From: Rostratula benghalensis
Taxonomy: Eukaryota > Chordata > Aves > Charadriiformes > Rostratulidae
Assembly: GCA_013399305.1 (NCBI GenBank)
Contig: VXAI01000161.1
Location: 222,208 to 286,207 of the forward strand
Direction: 5' to 3'
DNA length: 64,000 bases
The position numbers and the translations under genes were made by a program. The notes under the pieces are model-generated. The model saw only the letters and a program-made list of their open reading frames with translations. It had not been told where the DNA came from and ran no database searches. This document shows, piece after piece, positions 13,930-24,881 of this stretch (its first letter is position 1; each line of letters starts with the position of its first letter).

Positions 13930-14400
13930 TAATAAATTTTAGGAAGAGCAATTGAAGGAGCTGGGACTGTTTAGTTGGAGAAAGAGGAGGCTGAGGAGAG
14001 ACCTCATCACTCTCTAAAACTATTTGAAGGGACATTGTGGAGAGGTTGGTGCCGGTCTCTTCTCATATGTAAGTAGCAATATAATGAGAGGGAAGCTGCA
14101 CCAGGGTAGGTTTAGGCTGAATATTAGGAAGGAATTTTTCCCAGAAAGAGTGGTCAGACCCTGGAATAGGCTGCCCAGGGAGGTGGTTGAGTCCCCATCC
14201 CTGAATGTGTTTCAGAGTGGTTGAGATGTGGTGTTGGGGGATCTCGTGTAGGGGAGAACTTTGTAGAGTAGGGATGATGGTTGGACTCGATCATCCCAAG
14301 GGTCTTTTCTAACCTGATTTTTTTCTTTTTTTCTTTTTTCTTTTTTTTATTTCCAATCTATGATTCCATGATTCTGTGATTCCATGGTTCTATGATTCTG
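13930..14400 (+). mobile_element. CR1 LINE fragment with T-rich tail insertion
   Basis: A plus-strand CR1 copy from the ORF2 C-terminal block ('gaagagcaattgaaggagct', 'gggactgtttagttggagaa') to the octamer tail. It is of the type marked by 'gatgtggtgttgggggatct' and 'ggttggactcgatcatccca'. The end is disturbed: after 'cttttctaacctgatt' a T-rich tract of about 35 bases (14318-14353) separates the body from an expanded run of 'atgattccatgattctgtga' type octamers. It is a close relative, in the opposite orientation, of the copy at 22.7-23.2 kb. Confidence 0.93.
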
Positions 14401-17111
14401 CATATTTGTGCTATCAGCTCAGATGGTGTTTTCACTTTTTTTGTCCCTCAGACACAATACAGGTGCCATTTCCGGGTTACAAAAAGACTGCAGGAAGGTT
14501 GCACATAATGCAAGAATGCAAGAAAATTTTCTCTTTTTTTTCCTATAAATATATTCAATAGATGACCAAGATTAATAATCTCCAAGATTAATATTTAAGA
14601 TGTTTGCTAGTAATATGAGGCACTTCATGTGTCTTTTCTAGCAATCACTCGTCAGAGGGGGAAGGATGGCCTCTCTTGCTCCTTGGAATTGGCTGATGCT
14701 TGATGTTACTAAATCGTCACCTTTCCCCAATATTTTTTCCCTTGGGATTTTACACATTTCCACACCAGTACTTTTCATCTTTAATACCCAAATTGCTGAC
14801 TGTGTTATCTTAATTATCCTACTTCTTCTTACATTTTTACCTGTGTTATGTTTTATGGTTCTTTCCTATATACTTTCTGACAACCATTTTGTAACAATTT
14901 ATCAATTTCCTCCATTTTTTTAGCCAAGTTTACACACCACTGGGTTGTATCAAAACTAGACCTTGAATCTAGGCAGTGGAACCACTTGGAAAAGATTAAC
15001 AGCTTTATTCTATTTCCATATTTACACAGATTTTAGCCCGTATTTACACAGATTTTAGCTTCCTCCACAAGCACAAAGTTCAATATAACTGTGGTCTATA
15101 TGGAAGGAAGAAACACATCAGAGAAGAATGATAAAATACATTGTTTTGAGACACCCTGGAAATCTGAAAATTATTTTTTAACTCTTTTAATATTTTATTA
15201 AATAAAACCTTTGATTAATTGAAAGAGTTTAAATCTTAACCAAACTTATTTTATGGAAAAGGGACATTTAACTTTTGACTTTTGTAAGTTCTGGGTCTTA
15301 AGAGCAACAAAATGTTACAGAGTGAAGGGTAAAGAATTGCTGAATGCAAACTCTAGATCTGGCTGAATAATCATGATAGGTGGAAGTTTTAAGAGGGTGG
15401 CAAACTTACTTTCTGTAAATATTTGCAGGGTATGAACATCATGACTGAGATCTTGATGCCTGTCAATTCAATGGCAAAACCCTTATTGATTTCAGTAAGA
15501 CTGGAGTTTCAGCTGTAGCAAGAGATAGGAATTAGATAGTTGAGAAAAACCTTTAAAAAAAATAAAAGAGATTAAGATGAAAAAAAAAAAGGTCAAGGAT
15601 AACAACCCTGCCTCTTCAAAAAAATTGCCTCTTTATATCTTAAAACAAATGTGCAAGTATTATATACAAATGGGCAAACATATCTAGAAACATTCATATA
15701 GTAGTCAAAATACAAGTCAAAATACAATTCTATGAATTAGTAAAATCACAAGGAGGCAATGGAAGCTCTGAGATCCAGAAGGTTTCTCTTAGAATAGGAG
15801 ACAAGAGCTGGGTAACCTATTTGTTTTTCATATTATGTTATCGTAAATAGTGAGCTCTAAGGTGTACTTATTTTTAAGACATGGTATATATGGATTTCTT
15901 ATATGAAAAGTAGAAGGTAGATAACAGAGAGTTTCCTTTCTTCTTTGAGGCAAATATTTAAAGGCAAAATTTTGGCCAAGATGTCGGTGATGAGACAGCA
16001 ATAAGTAGCCTAAGATTTCTGGAAAGAGATGTTGGAACTGGAATTCCTTGGGAATTTATCACATAGTGCTTTAAATCTGTTTTTTTGTCGATGCCTCTGA
16101 ACAAAACCTTTTGCCGAAATGTGTATTTTCATTTAGCAAGATTGTGCCTGTACAAGAAGGACTTCTGACCTGCTAAAATAGAATATGAAGGACACAGCTT
16201 TTGGTCAATCAATACATTACCCAGCTTGAAATATATAACAACCACAATGAAAATTCACATAAATATTTTCTTGAATAGAGAAAAGAACTATTACTTTTAC
16301 AAAATCAGCCACATCCTTATGTATTTATACTCTTGTCATCTGTCCTATGTGCAATTTTCCTGTGCGTACTCTGAAAAACAAAAAAGAATCCTGACCAAGA
16401 ACATTTATTATGCTTGATTTGCATTTCAGTCTTTCTGCAGACAGGAAGAATATTCTCAGCTGTTTCTATTTGTGCAAATGTGTCTTCTGATTGTTATGTA
16501 TAAAGGAAGTAACTCTTAAGTGTATGTACTTTGCTTCATTGATTTTTTTATTTTTTTTTTTTTCTGCTGGGAAGCCAGTGACAGCCCTGACATATCACAA
16601 TGCTCAGAAGAGAGGTAATGGTGGTATCGTTATCAGGACACTACTGTCAGAAAAAAGGGCAACACTTCTGAACTTGGTGATAACAGCAAACTCTGTAACA
16701 ACCTTTGTAAATCATTAAATAGTAAAGTTAAGCTCTGAAACCTCAATACAACTTTCCTATAGAATTAGGCTAAAAGAGCATTTGTCTCAGGAGTAATTAA
16801 AATTGAAGTAATAATTAGCAATACAAAAACAAAACAAAACAAAATCCCACAAACAAACAATTAGGAAATTAGTTTAACAGGACATATTTTAACATGTTGA
16901 CAATAGTTTCGATGAAGGCATTTCTTTCTCCTGCAGGAGATAGGGCGTCAGCAAAAAAAATAATCAATAAGACTTCCAGACAATAAATAAACCCTGATTA
17001 CCTTTTACTGAATGTGGTATCTCATATAAAGATATTAACTCCTTGTGTTCCCAGGGAAAGTGGTTTTGTTTCTTCCTCAAGCTCTAGAGCAGAGCATCTG
17101 AGTCAGCACTG
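14401..17111. other. Unique AT-rich DNA
   Basis: No gene or recognised interspersed repeat. A short tandem duplication lies at 15019-15059, and a 13-base unit ('agtcaaaatacaa') is repeated near 15703-15728. Reading frames are short and T- or A-rich. Confidence 0.55.
15019..15059. repeat. Two-copy 22-bp-period tandem repeat
   Basis: The 19-mer TATTTACACAGATTTTAGC occurs twice, without mismatch, at 15019-15037 and 15041-15059. Perfect identity suggests a recent slippage duplication. Confidence 0.9.
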
Positions 17112-17510
17112 CTAAACATCTTCAAAAAGGGAAAAAGGTAGTAGCCAGGCTGGTCAGCCTTACCCCAATGCCTGGAAAGGTGATGGCACAACTAATCCTG
17201 GAAACTGTTTCTAGATTCATGAAGGACAACAAGGTGATTGGGAGTAGTCAGCATGAATTCACAATGTGATCTCATGAAAAGTCAACAGTACGACGTGCAG
17301 TCCTTCACCAAAGGAGGAGAAATCCCATGCATCATTACGTGCTGAGGGCTGGCCAACTAGAAAACAGATCTGCAGATAAGGACATGGAAGTGCCCTTGCA
17401 ACAAAGAAGGCTGATGGTATCCTGGGCTGCCTTAGGCAAAATATGGCCAGCAGGTTGATGGAGGTGATCCTTCCCCTTTACAAAGCACTGCTGAGGCTCC
17501 ATCTGGAGCA
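17112..17510 (+). mobile_element. CR1 LINE fragment from the RT region, 3' end missing
   Basis: Plus-strand CR1 ORF2 sequence. Translation near 17150-17260 gives LVSLTPMPGKVMAQLILET, then SRFMKDNKVIGSSQHEFT, the conserved start of the CR1 reverse-transcriptase domain. At about 17270 it jumps to sequence that normally lies about 0.5 kb further on ('catgcatcattacgtgctga', 'cagataaggacatggaagtg'), so much of the RT core is deleted. It stops abruptly at 'ccatctggagca', with no 3' end, exactly where an opposite-strand CR1 begins. Confidence 0.9.
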
Positions 17511-17518
17511 CCATGTCA

Positions 17519-18723
17519 TGGAATCACACAATGGCTGAGGTTGGAAGGACCTCTGGAAGTCATCCTGACCATCTCCCCCCCCCCGCCACCTCTACTCGAG
17601 CAGTGCCACCTACAGCAGGTTGCCCAGGATCATGTCTAGATGGTTTTTTAATATCTCTAAGGAAGGGAGGCTCCAGACCCTCCCTGAGCAACCTGTGCCA
17701 GTGCTGAGTCATCCTTACAGTCAAAAGATATTTCCTTCCATCCAGACCAAACCTCCAGACCACTTTTTGTCCATTGCCTATGTTTCTGTTGACTGGGCAT
17801 CACTGAAAAGAGCCTTGCTCTGTGCTCTTTGCACCTTCCATTGAGGTATGGAGATCCTTCCTGAGTCTTCCTTTCTATAGGTTAAACAGTCCCAGCTCTC
17901 TCAGCTTTTCCTCATAGGAGAGATGCTCCAATCCCCAAACCCTTGATCATCTTTGTGGCCCTTTGTTGGGCTATTTTCAGTACTTCTGTGTCTCTTCTCT
18001 ACTGGGGAGATCAGAACTGAACATAGTACTCCAGGTGTGGCCTCAGCAGCGCTGAATAAAGAAGAAGGATCACCTCCCTTGACCTGCTTCCTCTGCTCCA
18101 CATATCACAGCCCAGGATACCATTTGCCTTCATTGCAGCATTGGAGCATTGCTGGCTGACGTTCAACTTGCTTTCCACCAGGATACCCAGGTCTTTTTCT
18201 GCAAAGCTGCTTTCTAGCTAGGCATACCCCAGCAAATATTAGCAATTGAATTGCCCTTCCCCAAAGCCAGGACTTTGGGCTTCCCCTTGTTGAATTTCAT
18301 TAGGTTCCTGTTGGCCCATTTCTCTGTTGAGGTCTCTCTGAATGGCAGCACAACCCTCTGGTTGTGCCACTCTTCCCTGTTTGGTGGTATCTGCAGACCT
18401 GATGAGAGTACACTCTGCCTAACCATACTAATACCACTAAGGAAGATGTTGAAAAAGGATCAGGCCAAGTACTGATCCTTGGGGAACACCACCAGTCACT
18501 GTTCCTCTACTAGACTTTGTGCTGTTGATCCCCACCCTTTGGGCCTGGCCATTCAGTCAGTTTTTAATCCACCTCCCTATCCATTCATCCAGCCCATACA
18601 TCAATATCTTCTCTCTGAGTGTGTTATGGGAGACAGTGTCAAAGATCTTCGTGAAGTCCAGATGGACAATATCCACTGCTCCCTCCTTGTCTGTCTGGCC
18701 AGATTTTTGAGGTTTGGGAAGTA
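17519..18723 (-). mobile_element. CR1 LINE copy, minus strand, with RT part of ORF2
   Basis: A 1.2-kb reverse-oriented CR1. Its 3' end is at the left ('ggaatcacacaatggctgag', 'gttggaaggacctctggaag') and it runs back through the ORF2 C-terminus into the RT domain at the right ('ttatgggagacagtgtcaaa' is the complement of the segment coding FDTVSHN). On the minus strand, 18214-18426 reads KWANRNLMKFNKGKPKVLALGK, matching the post-catalytic CR1 segment. Frameshifts and a damaged catalytic FADD region show it is dead. It lies tail to tail with the plus copy on its left. Confidence 0.93.
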
Positions 18724-20274
18724 AGCAAGCAGACTATGCAGCTCATTAGAGCACCATATCATATAATCAGGATTTATTTTCCTTGCCTGTCAACTCACTG
18801 CCTATTATTGCTTGTCAAGTCAGACTTCTGTGAATTATGATCTATAATATAATATTTGAAAGTCAGAGCTTTGTGGATGTGGCCCACCATTAATGGTTAG
18901 GTAAAGCACCTTTTTAATCCACTTAATATATGTGAATAAGGTTTTCTACGGTTCTGGGGTGTCAAAAATTAGACAAGTCTTCAGTACCTGATACGTTCCC
19001 AGTGAACTGATATGTAGAAACAAAACAGGAAAGCCATCTTTACAAGAGCAGCAAAATGAATACAGAATAAATTCCCTCAGTGAAGTGCTTTAAACTTCCA
19101 ATAAGGAAAAACATAATCATACAGCAACAACACAGTTTCACTATGGTATATTCTTGGGAAAAGGGAATAACTCCTAGAATAGCCGGTAAGTAAGTGGGAT
19201 ACAGCTTAACGGGAGTAGTATTTCATTTGGCACTGTGATTTATTTTATTGGACTTCAGTAAGTGTTATAATATTTAAATTAACATTTTTTTATATGAATG
19301 TAAGAGATGACATCGCAAAGAGCAAGAAATCTGGCTCTCTGTTTCAGTGCCCCTAAATAATGGCAATAACTACAGCAAAATTTAAGCTCTTTTCACCATT
19401 TACAGAGAAAAACAGGCATATGTAAAATCTGCCTGTCTTGGGTACCTACTTGTAGAGCAAGATAAATAAACTTCCAGAGGGTCCTTTAAGATCCCCAACA
19501 CTTGTTATTAAATCTAACCCTCTTGTTGCTTACAATGAGCATAAAGAACACAGCCTGAGAAGCTATCAGTAATTTAAATGTCAATTAAGCATGCCCTAGT
19601 TCAATTACTTCAATAATGTAGCGGAGCATTAATGAGAAGATTTGATTTGCTGCAGATTTATTTTTAAAGTAGAAACAAACCTCCAGCCATCACAGCAACT
19701 GCAGTGGGTTGTGTATCATATTTGAGGAAAAAAAATATTTGTGTCATAAACTTCCTAAGTAGTTCATAAAGCATCCATCTTTACTTTGAATATGAATATG
19801 TAGTAAAGTTAAAAGTCATCACATGGATTCCAAAAATTGTGGGATGATACAGTGCTGTTATATGAAGTAAATTCTGAGACATATTCACTGATTTATTGTG
19901 AGTAGTGTGTCAAACTTTAAGAGGAAATAACATACTATTTACAGCCGCTTTCATCTTCCTGCTTTTTTCTTCACTCAATAGCTATAATACCATATAAATT
20001 TACCATATAAATTCTTGAACAATTTTCATTTTAATTCCAATTTGACAATGCCAGGAACTTAAGTGAGGATTATACAACATGAAAATTGATTTGTTCTTCT
20101 CTGAATATTCAATCATGTAATTTTTTAAAAATAGTTGTGTCTCAGCCATGTTATGTATTGTACACGTAAAATAGAAACTGCACACCCAGTTTTCACTTTA
20201 GCAATAAAAAATAAAGATATAAAACTGTTGTGAATACTTTAACAAAAAATAAATTAATATAAAATGTAAAATAC
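18724..20274. other. Unique AT-rich DNA with possible conserved core
   Basis: No exon found. The part at about 19565-19670 has closely spaced homeodomain-type cores (see separate entry). The remainder shows nothing recognisable. Confidence 0.5.
19565..19670. promoter_or_regulatory. Candidate enhancer-like element (homeodomain cores)
   Basis: TCAATTA occurs at 19581 and 19601, and TTAATGAG at 19629, within about 55 bases of repeat-free DNA. Such clusters are typical of vertebrate conserved non-coding enhancers, but the cores are short and AT-rich DNA gives them by chance. This is inference; conservation was not tested. Confidence 0.25.
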
Positions 20275-20761
20275 TTTTATAAAGATAACATCTGGAATAC
20301 TGTGCCTATTTCTGGGATACTCAGTGGAACAAAGATACAGACATACAGGAACCAATCCACAAAAATGATAGAGAGACTGGAATTTGTTTCCTGTGTGGAA
20401 AGGCTGGGAGAGCTGGATCTCTTCATTCTGGAGACAAGCACTGAAGGCCCAGAGACAATCCAATCCTCTCAATTTGTGTAAGTACCCAGGACGAGAGGTG
20501 ATAGGCAAAAATCAAAACGTATGAGATTCTATATGAATACATGAAAATGCTTTCGTTTTTAAATTTTTGTTGTGAGGGTGTTCAAGCACCACAGCCCATC
20601 CAGAGAGAAGCTGTGGAGGCTCTGTCCATGGAGATGTTAAAAACCTAAATGGACATGACCCTGGGCAACCTGCTCTAGGCAGCCTTGCTTGAGTGGTGGG
20701 GTTGGACCAGCCAATCTCAAGACGTTCCTTCCAACTTTATCAATTCTGTTATTCTGTGACT
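20275..20761 (+). mobile_element. Old, highly diverged CR1 fragment
   Basis: Plus-strand CR1 that is much degraded. The left part keeps only faint ORF2 similarity ('gaaaggctgggagagctgga'). The right part is clearer: 'ggaggctctgtccatggaga', 'gggcaacctgctctaggcag', 'gttccttccaactttatcaa', then 'ttctgttattctgtgact'. About 60 bases in the middle (20500-20575) are AT-rich and unlike CR1, probably an insertion or a badly worn part. Confidence 0.8.
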
Positions 20762-21289
20762 TATTGATAGATTATTTACAACCATTTAGCAAATCCTGTT
20801 CTAACTACCATTATAAACCACTTCCAAACTAGAATGCTAAAAATCATTTACAAATGTCTCTGTCATAAGCTGAAAATCTTCTCATTTATTTCTAACCCCC
20901 TGTTTTATTAAGCATTTATAAATATTAGCTCCATTTAAACCATTATTACCGTAGCTCAACTGCTCCAAATAACTTTTTTTTGTGGATGAACCCCACTCTG
21001 CTCAGCACTGGGAGCAGAGGCTAAAAAGACTTGGCAGCCAATGGTGATGGTCCTTTTAAAATTACCTGGATTAAAGAAGGGGTCAATCTTTTAGGGTTCT
21101 TCTGAGAGTTGTTTCAATGGTTACAATGAAGTGTCAAAACAGAAAATATCTTAAATCCACATAAATGACATATCTAATAAGACAACACCAAAGAATCCAG
21201 AAATAGAATTAAAAATTCAGCCATTTGGACTTAATATTTCACTTTTCCAAAATATTGGTTTTGTTCTTTATCATGGCAGGACATAACTT
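20762..21289. other. Unique AT-rich DNA
   Basis: Lies between two plus-strand CR1 copies. No gene, RNA or repeat recognised. Confidence 0.5.
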
Positions 21290-21567
21290 TGACACTGATA
21301 AGACAATGGGTACCAGTTTTGAACTGAAAGTAGGTAGATTTACATTAGATAAAAGGAAGAAATTTACAATGAGGGTGGTGAGACACTGGCCCAGGTTGCC
21401 CAGAGAAGTTGTGGATACTCCATCCCTGGAAGTGTGCAAAGTCAGGTTGGATGGGATTTCCAGCAACCTGGTCTGGTGGAACATTTCCCTCTCCTCTACA
21501 GGGATGGTCAAACAAGATGATCTTTAAAAGTCCCTTCCAACCCAATCTATTCTATGATTTTATAGTT
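21290..21567 (+). mobile_element. CR1 LINE 3' end
   Basis: Plus-strand CR1 with the final ORF2 block ('gtggtgagacactggcccag', 'gttgcccagagaagttgtgg', 'ccatccctggaagtgtgcaa'), stop region 'ggtctggtggaacatttccc', the conserved 'agtcccttccaacccaatct' and the terminal 'attctatgattttatag'. On the minus strand the same DNA gives several short frames, which are only shadows of this element. Confidence 0.93.
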
Positions 21568-22677
21568 TCTTTAAAATAAAATTGGAATAAATATTCTCAA
21601 ACTTTCAAATCATTTACCCAGCTGTTATAAAATATGAAAAATGCAATATAATAATTTAATTTTGTGCTTTTGTGGTTTAAATGTAATTTGGGTTAATGAA
21701 TAGGCAAACAGGTCACATATGTTCATATTTTCTATTCCATTTCCGTGCATCCCAATCGAGAATAATTCCAATGAAAATGAATTTATATTGCTTACTAATT
21801 GGCCAGTTAATGGCAGCCACTTTGATTGCAAAATGGAGTTTTGCTTGCAGACAAAATGTAAGGAGTTGACATCTGAAATAGTTAAGATTTCAGTGGGGGA
21901 TGATGACATATATGACTTCTAAAAATTACTTTGAGATGGCTGAAATAATGGGTTATAAAGATCCTCTGGGCTTTGGCCCTTCCTGAGTGAAATACATGTT
22001 TTCTGTAATATGTAGAGCAGGACTAAAATTGGATTTTTGAAAGTTCAAAGTTTTCAATAGGAGACAGCAGCTTCTCTCTTGTTGTCACCCTTTGCTGTTT
22101 CCTTGCCTGAGAACTTAAAAATTCAAACATTCCTAAAAATTAGCAATGGTAGCACCCATAACGAGAGCCAGGAAGTTTTAAAGTAAACTTTTTGCAACAA
22201 TAAAGCGAACATTCAGAGAAATGTCACTAGAGGAAACAAGAGATAAATCCTTTCTGCTAATAGGCTGTCAAATGGATTATGTTCAGGGATATCTTTACTG
22301 AGGGTGAGGTATCAAGCTCATCTCTCCCAGTCTCTTTTCCACATCAGTTATGGACCATTGCCTTACATTGACCCTTGCTCGATCTAATGCTTATTAGTCC
22401 AAAGGACCCCACGGGACAGAAGAACAGCAAGAAAATGGACAAGCAAGCAGACAATTTAAAAGGAGAGAAAGAAAGTGAAACTCAAAGAAATACAATTATG
22501 CATTGCACAGTATTTTTATGTCAGTGCTAAAAACAACATGGTGATTTACACAGAATGAAGAAACATGTTGCGAGCATGGTTGGGGGTTTTTTGTGTTTTT
22601 TATTTTTTTTCCCGCCCAAAAATGTGAGTTTCTAAGCATACACAATTGTTTTGGAATGACTCAGTGTCTACCATTTA
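21568..22677. other. Unique AT-rich DNA
   Basis: No exon or RNA gene seen. Frames of 67-94 codons at 21625-21922 on both strands overlap each other, carry no domains and are probably chance. Confidence 0.5.
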
Positions 22678-23206
22678 GAATCATAGAATCATAGATTAAT
22701 TCAGGTTGGAAGAGGCCCTTTGGATCATAGAATCCAACCATCAGCCCTACTCTACAAAGTTCTCCCCTACACCAGATCCTCCAACACCACATCTCAACCA
22801 CTCTGAAACACATTCAGGGATGGGGACTCAACCCCCTCCCTGGGCAGCCTATTCCAGGGTCTGACCACTCTTTCTGGGAGTTCTCTTCCTAATGTTTAGC
22901 CTAAACCTACCCTGGTGCAGCTTGAAGCCATTTCCTCTCTTTGTATTGCTACTTACATATGAGAAGAGACCAGCACCAACCTTTCTACAATCTCCCTTCA
23001 AATAGTTTTAGAGAGTGATGAGGTTTCCCCTCAGCCTCCTCTTTCTCCAACTAAACAGTCCCAGCCTCTTCAATTGCTCTTCCTAAGATTTATTCTCCAA
23101 GGCCTTCACCAGCTCTATTGCCCTCCTCTGCCCTCGCTCCAGCACCTCAACATTTCTATTGTATTGAGTTGCCCAGAACTGGATACTATACCCAAGGTTG
23201 TCTACA
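22678..23206 (-). mobile_element. CR1 LINE fragment, minus strand
   Basis: A reverse-oriented CR1 beginning with 'gaatcatagaatcatagatt' and 'caggttggaagaggcccttt', then back through 'gggcagcctattccagggtc' to the ORF2 C-terminal region ('aaacagtcccagcctcttca'). It is of the same 3'-end type as the plus copy at 13.9 kb; stretches such as 'cttcaaatagttttagagag' match its complement exactly. The copy is 5'-truncated near 23206. Confidence 0.94.
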
Positions 23207-23369
23207 TTGAAGGAAAGAGGCATAATTTAGGTATATGACAGTAATGTAACTATTATCTTGGTGTGTCAGCATGCTTACACTAAATTTCTTATTGCTGAGA
23301 GAGATCTAAATAAATGCCAGTACGTTTTCTGAGCTAAGTTCCATTCACAGGGAGGTTAAAAAAGTAGGC

Positions 23370-23725
23370 ACAAGCCAGAAGACACTCAAACCAGTGAAGG
23401 GTCTAGAGACAGGGTCTTATGAGGAGCTACAGGGGGAATTGAGTTTGTTTAGTTTTGAGAAAACATGGCTTGGGGGAGATCTTAGTGCTTTCTAGAACTA
23501 CCTGAAAGGAGACCTTGGTGTTTTTTACAGCTACCTCTATAGAGGTGGGTGTCAGTCTCTTGTCCAAAGTAACAAGTGATAGGACAAGAAGAAACTGCCT
23601 CAAGTTGTGTCAGGGTATGTTTTGAATGGATGTTAGGGAAAAAATTTCTTCATAGAAAGGGTTATCAGGCATTGGAAAAGACTGCCCATGGAAGTGGTGA
23701 GTGACCATTCCTGTCTCAGGATTTC
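23370..23725 (+). mobile_element. CR1 LINE fragment, 3' tail lost
   Basis: Plus-strand CR1: 'accagtgaagggtctagaga', 'gtcttatgaggagctacagg', 'gggggagatcttagtgcttt', 'gactgcccatggaagtggtg'. It contains a local duplication of the 'aactacctgaaaggagacctt..' region (about 23499-23535). After 'gaccattcctgtctcagg' the CR1 3' end and octamers are not recognisable, so the tail was deleted or has decayed. Confidence 0.82.
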
Positions 23726-24850
23726 TTGTGATAAAGTTTGTTCCACATGGTCTCATGTTGTATTGGAAACTTGAAAAATAGAAATTCGGTCATAGATAAT
23801 GACCAAAAGTCTTGTGGACTTGGGTTTTTTACTTATTTTGGGTTTTTTTTTATTTTTTTTTCTGCTGCTTAATAAGACAAAGAAATTGTTTTTGAGAAAA
23901 AAGAAGCCATTGTAGTAAGCACATGTACAATGCTGCTACGTCCTGTTAACCATTATTTCTCTGTAATAATAAATATTGCATCTACAGTAAGAATACAGTT
24001 CTCATCCCACTCAAAATGACAAGAACTGCTTGACATAATCAGTATTGTAAGTTCAACATTTATGCTTTTATCTCTATATTAAATCAAAAATTCATAGAGA
24101 CCCAAACCCCAGAGTTTCAAAGAGAATTTCATGAGAAATGGGGCCAAGCAGAAAATCAGATTGGATTCCAATCACATGTCCATTCTAGGGTTATAATTAA
24201 CTAATTAATTTAATTTAAGTAATAATAGATTTTTTACAATATTCATTCTTTTCAAATACTCCAGGCTATATTCATAGTGTATTGTTGGGGGCTAAGTTGT
24301 TCACATTTAAGAGGTAATATGAACAGAACAAAATTTCAAAGAACAGCACTGGTAAAAGCTTGTTATTTCCACTGTGGACATGAAGGTACCTTTTCAAAGA
24401 ATTCATAAGTGTACACAATGCATTTTATTGCCATGATCATGACTATACTAACAGACAGAAAAAAATAGAAATTCAGCTTCTGTATAGATCCTGAACATAC
24501 TTTTCTTATATTTTCTATTGCTAAGATTTATACAGCATTCTGCATTTCAATGCTATTGTGTTCTGCTGTGCCGGCAAGTTCATCTGAAAAAACCCACTCA
24601 GTGACAGCGATGAAAAAGCATTGTGCTAAGCAACCGACATCACTAACATGGCAAGAAAATACTCATAGTCCCTCACCCTTTTGCAAACTGAGAACCCAAA
24701 TCACAATCCTTGCTACCAAAATGTAAATCAGACTTTTCCTGGCCTTCTCTTTCATAGGGGATCAAAGGTTAGCAGCTTCCAAATTCAGCTGAATTTAGAC
24801 TTCCTCCTGGACATGTTTAGCAAATATATTAAATAATGCCAAGTTTCTTA

Positions 24851-24881
<31 letters not shown>

